64,000 bases of DNA from Rheinheimera sp. A13L (lineage in GTDB: Bacteria; Pseudomonadota; Gammaproteobacteria; Enterobacterales; Alteromonadaceae), in contig NZ_AFHI01000045.1 of assembly GCF_000217935.1 (NCBI RefSeq), forward strand, positions 124,001 to 188,000, written 5' to 3'. Of this stretch, positions 26,832 through 37,932 are shown in pieces. The notes beneath the pieces are model-generated. The model saw only the letters and a program-made list of their open reading frames with translations, made no database searches and was not told where the DNA came from. A program made the translations under genes and the position numbers. How positions within the stretch are numbered: position 1 is the stretch's first letter; each line of letters starts with the position of its first letter.

Positions 26832-28271
26832 TTAAGCAGTGCCACCTACAGTCATAGCATCCAGTTTTAATGTCGGCTGGCCTACGCCTACAGGCAGGCT
26901 TTGACCTTGTTTACCACAAACCCCAACACCTGCATCCAGCGCTAAGTCGTTACCGACCATAGACACCTGCTGCATAGCTTCAGGGCCATTGCCAATCAGG
27001 GTTGCGCCTTTAATTGGCGTGGTAATTTTTCCGTCCTCAATCAGATAAGCTTCAGAGGCAGAAAACACAAACTTGCCTGAGGTGATATCCACCTGACCGC
27101 CGCCAAAATTCGGGGCATAAATACCTTTTTTCACGCTGCCAATAATTTCCTGTGGGTCGTATTCACCCGCTAGCATGTAGGTATTGGTCATACGGGGCAT
27201 CGGCAAATGGGCAAAAGATTCACGACGGCCGTTGCCTGTTGGCGCCACATTCATCAGCATGGCGTTGTGCTTATCCTGAATATAGCCTTTCAGAATACCG
27301 TTTTCGATCAATACGTTGTATTGACTGGCTGTGCCTTCGTCGTCGATATTCAGCGAGCCACGGCGATGGGCTAAAGTGCCGTCATCAACAATAGTGCAGT
27401 GTTTAGACGCGACTTGCTCACCGACACGGCCAGCAAAAGTAGAGGAGCCTTTGCGGTTAAAGTCACCTTCCAGGCCATGACCTACAGCTTCGTGTAATAA
27501 CACGCCAGGCCAGCCAGAGCCTAAGACCACAGGCATAGTGCCTGCAGGTGCGTCAACCGCAGTTAAGTTGACCTGAGCCATACGCACAGCTTCACGGGCA
27601 TAACCCTGCCAGCGCGGTGAACCATTGACGTCTTCAAAGAAATACTGATAGTCGGTGCGGGCACCACCACCACTGCCACCCCGTTCACGACGGCCATTGT
27701 GCTGCAGCAGTACCGAACAGTTTAACCGCACCAGAGGACGAATATCTGTAGCAAAAGTGCCGTCTGATGCAGCCACCAACACTTCTTCATACACACCGGA
27801 TAAGCTGACAGCCACTTGCTCGGCACGGCTGTCGAGGCTGCGGATATAAACTTCCATCTGCTTGAGCAGCTCAACTTTAGCGGTGTTATCTAAACTTTGC
27901 AGCGGCTCACAAGGCAAATAAATCTGCGGTTGGGACTGCTGTTTAAATACCTGTACTGAACCTTGTTTGCCAGCACCTGCTATACCACGAGCAGCTTCAG
28001 CTGCTTGTTTTAAGGCTGCTGCAGAAATGGAGTCAGCGTAGGCAAAACCGGTTTTTTCACCGCTGATAGCGCGAACACCCACACCACGTTCGATATTAAA
28101 AGAGCCGTCTTTGACTAAACCATCTTCCAGGCCCCAGGATTCATGCACGCTGGACTGAAAATACAGGTCGGCATAATCCAGCTTGTGCGCAAATAAAAAG
28201 CCAAGGCTTTGCTGTAAATCACTGGCGCTTAAGTCACTGGCGCTTAACAGGTTGTGTTCGACATTACTCAT
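26832..28271 (-). CDS. tldD: Metalloprotease TldD
   Basis: Catalytic partner of PmbA/TldE in a cytoplasmic zinc protease that digests unfolded peptides threaded into its cavity. The zinc motif is HEAVGH (residues 260-265, in [16 protein letters not shown]), and the conserved C-terminal block includes MTNTYMLAG and [12 protein letters not shown]. Length 479 is normal. The ATG overlaps the end of the nitrilase gene by eight bases. A 15-base tandem duplication near the start repeats the residues LSASD. It appears to be the tail of the long mreB-to-tldD gene string. Confidence 0.95.
   Translation of the reverse strand: MSNVEHNLLSASDLSASDLQQSLGFLFAHKLDYADLYFQSSVHESWGLEDGLVKDGSFNIERGVGVRAISGEKTGFAYADSISAAALKQAAEAARGIAGAGKQGSVQVFKQQSQPQIYLPCEPLQSLDNTAKVELLKQMEVYIRSLDSRAEQVAVSLSGVYEEVLVAASDGTFATDIRPLVRLNCSVLLQHNGRRERGGSGGGARTDYQYFFEDVNGSPRWQGYAREAVRMAQVNLTAVDAPAGTMPVVLGSGWPGVLLHEAVGHGLEGDFNRKGSSTFAGRVGEQVASKHCTIVDDGTLAHRRGSLNIDDEGTASQYNVLIENGILKGYIQDKHNAMLMNVAPTGNGRRESFAHLPMPRMTNTYMLAGEYDPQEIIGSVKKGIYAPNFGGGQVDITSGKFVFSASEAYLIEDGKITTPIKGATLIGNGPEAMQQVSMVGNDLALDAGVGVCGKQGQSLPVGVGQPTLKLDAMTVGGTA
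28219..28248. repeat. 15-bp tandem duplication in the 5' end of tldD
   Basis: TCACTGGCGCTTAAG followed by TCACTGGCGCTTAAC, two copies with one mismatch, in frame. It adds five residues to a non-conserved N-terminal part and is probably replication slippage. Confidence 0.7.
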
Positions 28272-29106
28272 GCTTTAACTCACTTTGAAATCTGTTGTGG
28301 TGCCTTACCGGCATTTTCTCTGCCAACTGCTGGCAAAGATCTAAATCTGTTTCGACACTCAGCACCATTTCGCTGCTGCCATCGGCTTCTGCCAGAATGC
28401 GGCCCCATGGGTCGATTATTAAACTATGGCCATAGGTCTGGCGACCATTAATATGAGTGCCCACCTGGGCTGACGCTACGACAAAACTCTGAGTTTCTAT
28501 AGCCCGGGCTCTTAACAAGGTATGCCAGTGCGCGTCGCCTGTCACTGTAGTAAAAGCCGAAGGAGCAGCCAACACATTCATGCCTTGCGCTGCAAGAGCC
28601 TGGCTTAAACCCGGAAAACGCATATCGTAACAAATCAGCATGCCAAGTTTTAGCTCATCAAGCTGCACCAGACTTACTTTCTTACCCGGCATAGTAGTGG
28701 CCGATTCCAGATACTGCTTGCTGCTATCGTTTACTAAGGCGTCAAATAAATGGATTTTCTGATAATCGCCAATTAATTCACCAGCAGGACTATACAACAG
28801 ACTACTGGCAGCAAAACGTATCGGATCAGTAGTTTGGGTGGGTAAAGTACCCACCAGTAAATACAACTGATGTTTTTTCGCTAAGTCGGCATAAGCTGTT
28901 TGCAACGGGCCAGCCCCTAAAGCCTCGGCTAATTGCAGGTTTAACCCATCAGGACCGGCAAATACAGCCACGCCTTCAGGTAATACAGCAAGGTGTCGCT
29001 CAGCTTTGGGTAATTGCGCCAGTAACTGATCTACTTTAGCAAGATTAACCGCAGGCTCCGGGCCACTGGTCAGCTGCACAGCAGATAAACGCCAGAATTT
29101 AGCCAT
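28264..29106 (-). CDS. Carbon-nitrogen hydrolase (nitrilase superfamily, Nit-like amidase)
   Basis: Cytoplasmic amidase of the Nit/omega-amidase branch; a likely role is repair of deaminated glutathione, as for Nit1-type enzymes. The catalytic triad is visible: Glu in [11 protein letters not shown], Lys in [10 protein letters not shown] and Cys159 in [11 protein letters not shown]. The 280-residue length is typical. It overlaps yhdP upstream and tldD downstream by eight bases each, so it is translated as part of the same message. Substrate is inferred from family only. Confidence 0.88.
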   Translation of the reverse strand: MAKFWRLSAVQLTSGPEPAVNLAKVDQLLAQLPKAERHLAVLPEGVAVFAGPDGLNLQLAEALGAGPLQTAYADLAKKHQLYLLVGTLPTQTTDPIRFAASSLLYSPAGELIGDYQKIHLFDALVNDSSKQYLESATTMPGKKVSLVQLDELKLGMLICYDMRFPGLSQALAAQGMNVLAAPSAFTTVTGDAHWHTLLRARAIETQSFVVASAQVGTHINGRQTYGHSLIIDPWGRILAEADGSSEMVLSVETDLDLCQQLAEKMPVRHHNRFQSELKHE

Positions 29107-32100
29107 TGGCTTTTTCCTTGCGTGGTCTGCTGGCTGATGGTTTGACAGGATTTTTTTCTGCTTCTTGTTCCTGCTGTAAACGTAAGCGTTTTTCCTGCTC
29201 AGCTTTTAATAACTCAGAACGTGGCACTTCAATTTCTGTGGTATGACGCGCCACTTCCAGCACTTCGGGCTGATCAAAATTGCCTGTGACCACAAAGTTC
29301 ACCTTGGAGACCACTTCAGCAGATTCGACAATTTCATCCAGCGCCAAAGCAGCTAAACCAGTGGCCGGATTAAACTGCAGCAAAGCCACCAGCACAGGTA
29401 AGCTGGAGGTGATTTTTGGCAAAAATGCCATCTGATAATCCAGCTGACGTGTGACTAAATCGGCATAACCCTGAATTTCAATTTTTCCTGCAGCCCCGTC
29501 CACCAGCGTATTGTTGGTATGGACCACGCCTTTATCCAGCTGCAAATCACCTCTCATTTCGGTGTAGAAAAAACCTTTAGAGAAAATATCCCTGAAATCC
29601 AGTTTCAGCTTACGTACCAGAGAACCCAGGCTGAACACGGACAATAAGCGCGCACCTTTGTCGCTGACTTCGGACAGAGAGCCTTCACCTAAGGTCCAGT
29701 TCAGCTTGCCGCCTAAAGTCGCGTAGTTAAACTGAGTGGGGCCACCAGCCCAGCTTAAGTTATCTATCTGTACTTCGGCCGGACTGCCCGCTATGGCAGA
29801 GCTTAAATGGTAATCTTTCATTAACTGGCCAAAGTCAGGGCTGCTTAATTTAGCAGATAAACTGGTGACACCCGCTTCCGCATCTTTTTGCCAGTGACCT
29901 TTAATACTTAACTGATGTTTTTTGTAGCGCGATTCAAAGCTGTGAATAGTTAAACGTTCACCGTCAGATTCGGTTTGCATACTCAGTTGGCCTAAATCAA
30001 AAGGCCCAAATACACAACTCTTACAGTCCAGCTTTAACGGCGGCAAATCGGCCAGCCATAGCATAGGTTCAGGTTTCACCACTTCAGCCAGAGCTTTGGC
30101 AATTTGTTGCTCTTTCGTCAGTTTGGCCATGGCTTCTTCCGCCACTAAAGCTTCAGCTTCAACCTGCTGAGGGTCAAAGGGGAATAATTTCAAAAACTCC
30201 AGATTGGCTTCAATGCCCTGTGCCATTAAGTCTCTTGGCAGTTTTAACTGACCTTTGGTTTGAGTGGCTGCTACATCTGCCAACCAATAATCAGCTTCTG
30301 GTTTTATCTGCAGCTGCACCTGATCAAACTGAATTTCCTCCGTCAGAGTCAGCGCATTTATACTGGCTTTGACCGAGGTTAAAGCGGGAAGCAAGCCAGT
30401 TTCAGCGGATTGCTGACTGACTTGTTGATGAACCAGCTCAAACCAGGGCATAAAATCAGTTTTGTCCAGTTGCGCACTGATGGTAAAACCATCGGCAAAA
30501 CCGGCATTGTCTTTGGCGCCTAAACTTAAATGAGCCCGGCCTATCTGTCCCTGCGCATGCGCATAACTGGCATCAAAAAACACCATATCCTGATAACTCA
30601 GAGCTATCACTGAATTGTCCTGACTGCCACTGGAAGACCAGAAAACAGTACCTGCCTGACCGGACTTTTTCGCCAGAGGCATGGGCAACATTAATTCTGT
30701 GTCGGTTAGATCCAGCGCTAAGTCGGCCTGATAGGTATAGCCTTCTCCTGCCAGCAGCAAGTCGAGTTTAAACTGCCAGTTTAAAGGGCCGCTGGCAAAA
30801 TGTTCCAGTTGCGGCGCTAAATTCAGCAACAGCTCCTGGCTGTTTTGTAAGCCCTGACTTAACAAAGAGACTTTGTAGCTGTCTTGTTGTTGTTCGCCAC
30901 GAAAGCCAAACTGCAGTGGAATATTACTGATAAAAAGCTGTAAATCATCTGCGCTGAGTTTGTCATTATGAAACTCCAGACGGCCCGTCAGGTTTTCGCC
31001 GACTAAAACGGGGGCAGACAAAGATAAACCATTGCGTTCAAAGTCGATGGTCCCTTTTACATCCACAATGGGTTCTTCTAAACCTATGGTCAGGCGCATA
31101 TCACCTTTCACCGGCCCTGTAACACCTAAGTAAGCAAGAGTTTCGCCGATTGAATCATGCATAGGCGAAGCCTGCATCAGGGTAGTCACCTGCTCTGCCA
31201 GCAGTTGTTGTTTAATATCAATAATTAAGTTGTCGGCGTTGTACAAATCCGGAATAGCCACTTGTACGCCTTGTTCAACAGGAGCATCCACCAGATAACC
31301 CGATTTGCTGCTGATCAGCATAGAGGCATTTTCAAACAGTAATTCTGCGGATAACTCGGTAATGCTTGGCCAGTTTTCATCAAATAAGAACTCAGCATTA
31401 GTTACGTCAGCCAAAGCCTGAAATACACCGTCTTTTTCTGCGTAAGGGTAAGCGGAAAACTCGCCGGACCATAACACTTTACCTGAACTGACATCACCGG
31501 ATAACAAAGCAGGCTTAAGGTAGTTGATGACAGATTCAGGCATATAAAACTTAGGGAAGAACTGCTCCGCATTCTGCACAGGCACCCCATGCAGCTCTGC
31601 GATTAAATCCATATTAGGTTTGTCGTCCAGATTCACCACCAGCTCAGCTTCCAGGCTAAAAGCGTCCTGCCATAAACTCAGGTAAGGCACCAGAATTTGC
31701 CAGTTGCCGGCACGTTTACGCCAGGCCAGTTCTAATTCAGCGCCTTTGTAGTTCCAGTCCCGACTAAAAGCCTGGCCCCATTGCAAGGCGCCCTCTCTGG
31801 CTTTTAAGCCCAGCCAGCCAAAATGCGGCGAAGCCACAAAACTGCCGTGAAAACCTTTCACTCCCGGAACATCGGCGACTGGCGCAGAAGACAACTCATT
31901 AAACTGCCCTGACAGATACCACTGGTCGTTTTCTGTGAGTAAATCCACTCTGTCTATTTTGCCGTCCAGCTGGTAAGCCAACAGCGACTGCAATTGTTCA
32001 GAGCCATCAGAGAATAATTCCAGCAAAGGCCGCGCTATACCTAACTGCAGGTTTTGTAAGGACGCCTGATAACCCAGCTCATTCTGATTAAGCTGCAATT

Positions 32101-33073
32101 GCAAACCCGGCCAGCTTTGATGACTGTTACTCAACGTCATAGGGCTTGAGCTTAAACTCCAGCCTTTAGCCATAGGCAACCAGCGCAAATAGCCGTCAGA
32201 TAAGGCCACTTTGTTCCAGACACCATCTTTTAGCCAGCCCACATTGTTGTCAGACAAAGCCACATCAATTTTTTGCAACTTACCGGCTTTAATATCCCCC
32301 CAGGCAGCAAAGTTGAGTTTAGCGCTGTTCAGCTTGCGGGTTTGCGGCAGTAACTGTTGGAACCAGGGCAATAAATCCAGCTGCTGACTGGCCAGATACA
32401 ACTGGCCATTGGCTTTGGACGGCTCGCCTGTTAAGTCGATAATAAAAGACAAGGTATTGGCAGTGACATCAGCGACAGACAATTCGCCCCAGCCCTGATG
32501 TCGTTCACCCTCGTTTCGCCAGTTCAGCGCTTTAATATCCAGCCGGATATCTTCATCCTGCGTGTTGTTAAACACCAATTGACTGTCGAGTACAGAAAAA
32601 TGCTGCAGCTGCTTAAAGAATAAATCCTGCAGCGCATCAAATAACGGCTGGTTATCCGAAGGAGTAGCTACACCAGTACCTAACCAACGCTGCGCATCCA
32701 CTCTGTAGGTTAAACCTGTCAGTTCAAAATGAGCAGCACTGAGTTTCATAGTGCGTAATGATCGCCAGAAATCCAGCCGGATGCCGGTTTCCTTTATGGT
32801 TAATTGCGGCTGAAAATTGCTGTCCAGTACTTGCAGTTGCTGCAATACCAAAGCCGGACCAGTGCCCTGCCAGCCTGCTGACAAAGCGCCAATTCGTACT
32901 TCAGTACCATATTCAGCTTTGATCCAGTGTTCGATGTCGGTTTTATAACCTGGGGCATAAGGCAGGCCAAAACGTAAAGCCGAGACTAGTGTTGCCATCA
33001 ACACCACGAAGATAGCAAAGAAGATCCAAATTTTGTGTAAGCAATAAAACCAGGCCTGTTTTACAGTCCGCAC
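29099..33073 (-). CDS. yhdP: YhdP family AsmA-like envelope protein
   Basis: Very large (1,324 residues) protein with one N-terminal membrane anchor (about residues 10-32) and a long periplasmic part. YhdP belongs to the bridge-like AsmA group (with TamB and YdbH) that moves phospholipid from inner to outer membrane. The mature part is beta-rich, with a DUF3971-type repeat region and the AsmA-like C-terminal segment (LDFRDIFSKGFFYTEMRGDLQL). A Lys/Glu-rich tail ends the protein. It starts with GTG, sharing one base with the rng stop (TAGTG). It sits in the mreBCD-maf-rng string, where yhdP is also found in E. coli. Confidence 0.94.
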   Translation of the reverse strand: MRTVKQAWFYCLHKIWIFFAIFVVLMATLVSALRFGLPYAPGYKTDIEHWIKAEYGTEVRIGALSAGWQGTGPALVLQQLQVLDSNFQPQLTIKETGIRLDFWRSLRTMKLSAAHFELTGLTYRVDAQRWLGTGVATPSDNQPLFDALQDLFFKQLQHFSVLDSQLVFNNTQDEDIRLDIKALNWRNEGERHQGWGELSVADVTANTLSFIIDLTGEPSKANGQLYLASQQLDLLPWFQQLLPQTRKLNSAKLNFAAWGDIKAGKLQKIDVALSDNNVGWLKDGVWNKVALSDGYLRWLPMAKGWSLSSSPMTLSNSHQSWPGLQLQLNQNELGYQASLQNLQLGIARPLLELFSDGSEQLQSLLAYQLDGKIDRVDLLTENDQWYLSGQFNELSSAPVADVPGVKGFHGSFVASPHFGWLGLKAREGALQWGQAFSRDWNYKGAELELAWRKRAGNWQILVPYLSLWQDAFSLEAELVVNLDDKPNMDLIAELHGVPVQNAEQFFPKFYMPESVINYLKPALLSGDVSSGKVLWSGEFSAYPYAEKDGVFQALADVTNAEFLFDENWPSITELSAELLFENASMLISSKSGYLVDAPVEQGVQVAIPDLYNADNLIIDIKQQLLAEQVTTLMQASPMHDSIGETLAYLGVTGPVKGDMRLTIGLEEPIVDVKGTIDFERNGLSLSAPVLVGENLTGRLEFHNDKLSADDLQLFISNIPLQFGFRGEQQQDSYKVSLLSQGLQNSQELLLNLAPQLEHFASGPLNWQFKLDLLLAGEGYTYQADLALDLTDTELMLPMPLAKKSGQAGTVFWSSSGSQDNSVIALSYQDMVFFDASYAHAQGQIGRAHLSLGAKDNAGFADGFTISAQLDKTDFMPWFELVHQQVSQQSAETGLLPALTSVKASINALTLTEEIQFDQVQLQIKPEADYWLADVAATQTKGQLKLPRDLMAQGIEANLEFLKLFPFDPQQVEAEALVAEEAMAKLTKEQQIAKALAEVVKPEPMLWLADLPPLKLDCKSCVFGPFDLGQLSMQTESDGERLTIHSFESRYKKHQLSIKGHWQKDAEAGVTSLSAKLSSPDFGQLMKDYHLSSAIAGSPAEVQIDNLSWAGGPTQFNYATLGGKLNWTLGEGSLSEVSDKGARLLSVFSLGSLVRKLKLDFRDIFSKGFFYTEMRGDLQLDKGVVHTNNTLVDGAAGKIEIQGYADLVTRQLDYQMAFLPKITSSLPVLVALLQFNPATGLAALALDEIVESAEVVSKVNFVVTGNFDQPEVLEVARHTTEIEVPRSELLKAEQEKRLRLQQEQEAEKNPVKPSASRPRKEKANG

Positions 33074-34542
33074 TACATCATCACCACATCAAATTGTTCC
33101 TGACCGTATTGAGGTTCGATCACCACACTGATTTGTTTACCAATAAAGACTTCGAGTTCAGCCATGCTGTGAAATTCATCATTAATTAAGGCATCTTTTA
33201 CCGCAGGTGACGCATAAACCACAAATTTATCTGCCACATAAGCCCGGTTCACCCGTACTATTTCACGCAAAATTTCAAAACAAACAGTTTCCACTGTCTT
33301 TAAACTGCCGCGGCCAGCACAAACAGGGCATTCACCACAAAGCACATGTTCCAGGCTTTCACGAGTGCGTTTGCGGGTCATTTCAACCAAACCCAAAGCA
33401 GAAAAACCATGAATATTGGTTTTGGTTTTATCACGGCCTAATGCCAGTTCTAAACTATGCAATACGCGCTTTTGGTGCTCTTCGCTTTGCATATCGATAA
33501 AGTCGATAATAATAATGCCGCCCAGATTCCGTAGCCGCAACTGACGGGCTATCGCCTGAGTGGCTTCTGTGTTGGTATTAAAAATGGTTTCTTCTAAATT
33601 GCGATGACCAACAAAAGCACCTGTATTGACGTCTATAGTGGTCATGGCTTCGGTTTGGTCGATCATCAGATAACCACCACTTTTCAGCATAACGCGCCGC
33701 TCCAACGCACGCTGAATTTCATTTTCAACATCAAACAAATCAAAGACTGGCCGCTCGCCCGGATAATACTCCAGCCGTGCTGTCATTTCAGGCACAAATT
33801 CTTCGGTAAAGGCATGCAATTGCTGATAAGTCAGCTTGCTGTCGATGCGCACCCTTTCTAAATCAGAACCTACAAAGTCACGCAAAATACGATACGCCAG
33901 CGTGAGCTCTTCGTACAACATAGTTTCTTTACGGGCATTTTTTTTACGTTTTTGGATCTTAGCCCACAGCTTCTGTAAAAACTTACCATCGTGCAGCAGC
34001 TCGTCTTCACCCGCACCTTCGGCTGCTGTACGAACTATGTAACCACCGCTTTCTTCCAGACAAGTGCTGACAATATCTTTTAAGCGCTGACGCTCGCGAT
34101 CACTTTCAATACGTTGTGATACACCAACATGAGCAGAACCCGGCATAAAGACCAGATGGCGGCTTGGCAAAGTGATATCTGTGGTTAAGCGCGCGCCTTT
34201 GGTACCCAGCGGGTCTTTCACCACCTGCACCAGCAAAAACTGACCTTCATGCACCAGCAGGCGAATATCTTTCACCGGTCCTGCTTTAAGTTCAGGATCC
34301 GCTATGTTTAAACCTGCTGTGACTATATCGGAGGCATGTAAAAAAGCGGCTTTATCTAAACCTATATCGACAAAAGCAGCCTGCATGCCAGGCAAGACAC
34401 GGCTGATTTTACCCATATAAATGTTGCCGACCAACCCATGTTTGGCCTGGCGCTCAATATGCACTTCCTGCAATACACCGTTTTCAATCAAAGCCACCCG
34501 GGTTTCACTTGGAGTGACGTTGATCAGTAATTCTGCGCTCAT
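33073..34542 (-). CDS. rng: Ribonuclease G
   Basis: Endoribonuclease that matures the 5' end of 16S rRNA and helps mRNA decay. An S1 RNA-binding domain near residues 35-125 (HGLVGNIYMGKISRVLPGMQ) is followed by the catalytic domain with metal ligands in TTIDVNTGAFVG and IIIDFIDM. The zinc-link Cys motif is CGECPVC. At 489 residues it has the RNase G length and lacks the long C-terminal scaffold of RNase E. It overlaps maf by four bases and yhdP by one. Confidence 0.96.
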   Translation of the reverse strand: MSAELLINVTPSETRVALIENGVLQEVHIERQAKHGLVGNIYMGKISRVLPGMQAAFVDIGLDKAAFLHASDIVTAGLNIADPELKAGPVKDIRLLVHEGQFLLVQVVKDPLGTKGARLTTDITLPSRHLVFMPGSAHVGVSQRIESDRERQRLKDIVSTCLEESGGYIVRTAAEGAGEDELLHDGKFLQKLWAKIQKRKKNARKETMLYEELTLAYRILRDFVGSDLERVRIDSKLTYQQLHAFTEEFVPEMTARLEYYPGERPVFDLFDVENEIQRALERRVMLKSGGYLMIDQTEAMTTIDVNTGAFVGHRNLEETIFNTNTEATQAIARQLRLRNLGGIIIIDFIDMQSEEHQKRVLHSLELALGRDKTKTNIHGFSALGLVEMTRKRTRESLEHVLCGECPVCAGRGSLKTVETVCFEILREIVRVNRAYVADKFVVYASPAVKDALINDEFHSMAELEVFIGKQISVVIEPQYGQEQFDVVMM

Positions 34543-35102
34543 TGCATGTCCTTCAGAGTCTGTAACAGCTGTGCGGTTTCATACAAAGGCAAACCTACCA
34601 CAGCAAAATAACTGCCATCTATACGCTGTACAAACTGTCCTGCCAGCCCCTGAATACCATAACCACCGGCTTTATCAGCGGGCTCGCCGGTATTCCAGTA
34701 CCAGAGTATTTCCTGTTCGGACAGTGGTTTAAACCAAACTTTAGTCGCGACAGTGGTACTGATCATACCCTGTGCTGTTGCTATAGCCACAGCTGTTTTT
34801 ACCCAATGACTGCGGCCCGACAATAACCCCATCATGCGCTTAAAATCGGCCAAATCAACAGGTTTACCTAAAACGACTTCATCCACCTGCACTATGGTAT
34901 CAGCACCCAGAGTCGGCAGCGGTAGCTGCTGGCTCTGATAGCCGGCTTGAGCTTTTTGTTCTGCTAAACGTAACACATACTGATCGGCAGTTTCGCCTTC
35001 AAGCAGGCTTTCATCAATTTCGCCTTTGACCAGCACAAAATCCTGCTGCAACTGAGTTAATAATTCACGGCGACGGGGAGAAGCGGACGCAAGGGCTATC
35101 AT
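34539..35102 (-). CDS. maf: Maf-family nucleoside triphosphate pyrophosphatase (YhdE type)
   Basis: Hydrolyses dTTP/UTP and modified nucleotides, a house-cleaning enzyme linked in some bacteria to septum control. Signatures are SASPRRRELL near the N-terminus and LGADTIVQVDEVVLGKP. I start at the ATG at 35102, where GAG lies eight bases upstream, so the protein begins MIALASASPRR like its homologues; a TTG at 35114 overlapping the mreD stop is an alternative. The length of 187 is normal. It sits between mreD and rng, the usual gammaproteobacterial order. Confidence 0.93.
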   Translation of the reverse strand: MIALASASPRRRELLTQLQQDFVLVKGEIDESLLEGETADQYVLRLAEQKAQAGYQSQQLPLPTLGADTIVQVDEVVLGKPVDLADFKRMMGLLSGRSHWVKTAVAIATAQGMISTTVATKVWFKPLSEQEILWYWNTGEPADKAGGYGIQGLAGQFVQRIDGSYFAVVGLPLYETAQLLQTLKDMQ

Positions 35103-35110
35103 AGCGGTAC

Positions 35111-35593
35111 TCAATGAATTTTAAACTGGCGGCGGATACGACGTAGTAACCAAAAGATCCATGGCCAGACCGCAGCGCCTGTAACTACAGGCCACAAATA
35201 CGCCATGGTAAAAACAACACCTGTTAAGAAGTGACTCAACCAAAAGATAAAATAATGATAAAAGGCTAAAAACAGGGCTATCACTAAGCTTTGCTGCAAT
35301 ATAGAGAAATTACGGATTTTTAAATGATGCACTGAGCAGAAATAAATAATCACTGAATACGCCAGTGCATTGACACCAAGCACAGTGCCGACCAATACAT
35401 CCAATAAAAAACCTGTGACAAAAGCTGTGCCTATACTGACGCGAAACGGCAAAGCCAAAGCCCAGTAAAACAACACCAGCAAAGGCCAGTCAGGCCGGAA
35501 TAACTTCACAATGGCCGGCAGTGGCACTACAGCCAGCACCAGCGCAAACATCAAAGACAAATACACCAGAACTAAACGATGCGACTTTTCCAT
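35111..35593 (-). CDS. mreD: Rod shape-determining protein MreD
   Basis: Integral inner-membrane protein of the elongasome. The 160 residues contain about five hydrophobic helices (for example LVYLSLMFALVLAVVPLPAI and LLVLFYWALALPFRVSIG) and the conserved GFLLDVLVGTVLGVNAL segment. Its start overlaps mreC by one base. It works with MreC and MreB to place peptidoglycan synthesis along the cell side wall. Confidence 0.95.
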   Translation of the reverse strand: MEKSHRLVLVYLSLMFALVLAVVPLPAIVKLFRPDWPLLVLFYWALALPFRVSIGTAFVTGFLLDVLVGTVLGVNALAYSVIIYFCSVHHLKIRNFSILQQSLVIALFLAFYHYFIFWLSHFLTGVVFTMAYLWPVVTGAAVWPWIFWLLRRIRRQFKIH

Positions 35594-36480
35594 CAGAAAT
35601 CTCCCGCTACAGCAGCAGCTTCTGCATCAGGCGGCGCTATTTGTTCATCAATTTCCGGTTTAGCTTTAGGCCAGACCAATAACACATAACGAATGCGATC
35701 CAACTGAGCATAAGGTTTGGCGTACACCTGTAAAAACGGCTGTTGTGCATTTCGACTAATACGCACCACTTCAGCGACAGGGTAACCTTCAGGGAAAACG
35801 CCATCCAGACCGGAGGTAATCAGTTTATCGCCCTGCTGAATATCAGCACTGTGTGGAATATGCATCAGCCGCACTTCGTCGGCCTGACCTAAACCTTCAG
35901 CCACTACATGATCACCGTTGCGTTCAACCCGCATTGAGATGGCATGAGTGGTATCGGAAATGAGTAAAGCCCGGCTGCTGGTAGGACCCACACTGACAAT
36001 CTGACCCAATACCCCTAAGTCATCAATCAAAGGCTGTTGTGCCACAACACCGTCGTTACTGCCTTTGTTAATCACAATCTGATTACTAAACGGATGGCTG
36101 TACACAGCCAGCACTTCAGCCACCAGGCGCTTACTCTCAGCTACTGGTACTGAACCTAACAGGGAGCGTAATTTGTCGTTTTCCTGCTGTAAAAATTGCA
36201 GGCGCTGCATTTGGGTATTTTGCCGCAACAAGGTTTCACGCAGCTTCTGGTTTTGCTGCAGCAAACGCTGGTGAGACATAAATTGTTCGGAAGCATCAGA
36301 CATCATGGCCTGGGGTAAATTGGCCAGATAATATAAGGGACTTACAGTTGCGGTTAGATAACTACGCAACTGTGTGGAGCTGTCGGTAAAACGATCCAGC
36401 GTCATCAGCCCAACGCTGCACAAGACTGCAAAAAACAGTCTTAGCGGCAGAGATGGGCCACGCTCAAAGATAGGTTTCAT
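35593..36480 (-). CDS. mreC: Rod shape-determining protein MreC
   Basis: Bitopic membrane protein with an N-terminal anchor (about residues 10-30), a coiled coil (residues ~65-110, rich in Gln, Leu and Arg) and a periplasmic beta-domain (AEVLAVYSHPFSNQIVINKG, GVVAQQPLIDDLGVLGQIV). It activates the RodA-PBP2 synthase of the elongasome. The length of 295 is in the normal range. It begins 14 bases after mreB's stop and is coupled to mreD. Confidence 0.96.
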   Translation of the reverse strand: MKPIFERGPSLPLRLFFAVLCSVGLMTLDRFTDSSTQLRSYLTATVSPLYYLANLPQAMMSDASEQFMSHQRLLQQNQKLRETLLRQNTQMQRLQFLQQENDKLRSLLGSVPVAESKRLVAEVLAVYSHPFSNQIVINKGSNDGVVAQQPLIDDLGVLGQIVSVGPTSSRALLISDTTHAISMRVERNGDHVVAEGLGQADEVRLMHIPHSADIQQGDKLITSGLDGVFPEGYPVAEVVRISRNAQQPFLQVYAKPYAQLDRIRYVLLVWPKAKPEIDEQIAPPDAEAAAVAGDF

Positions 36481-36494
36481 TCAGGACTGACTTG

Positions 36495-37932
<1,438 letters not shown>
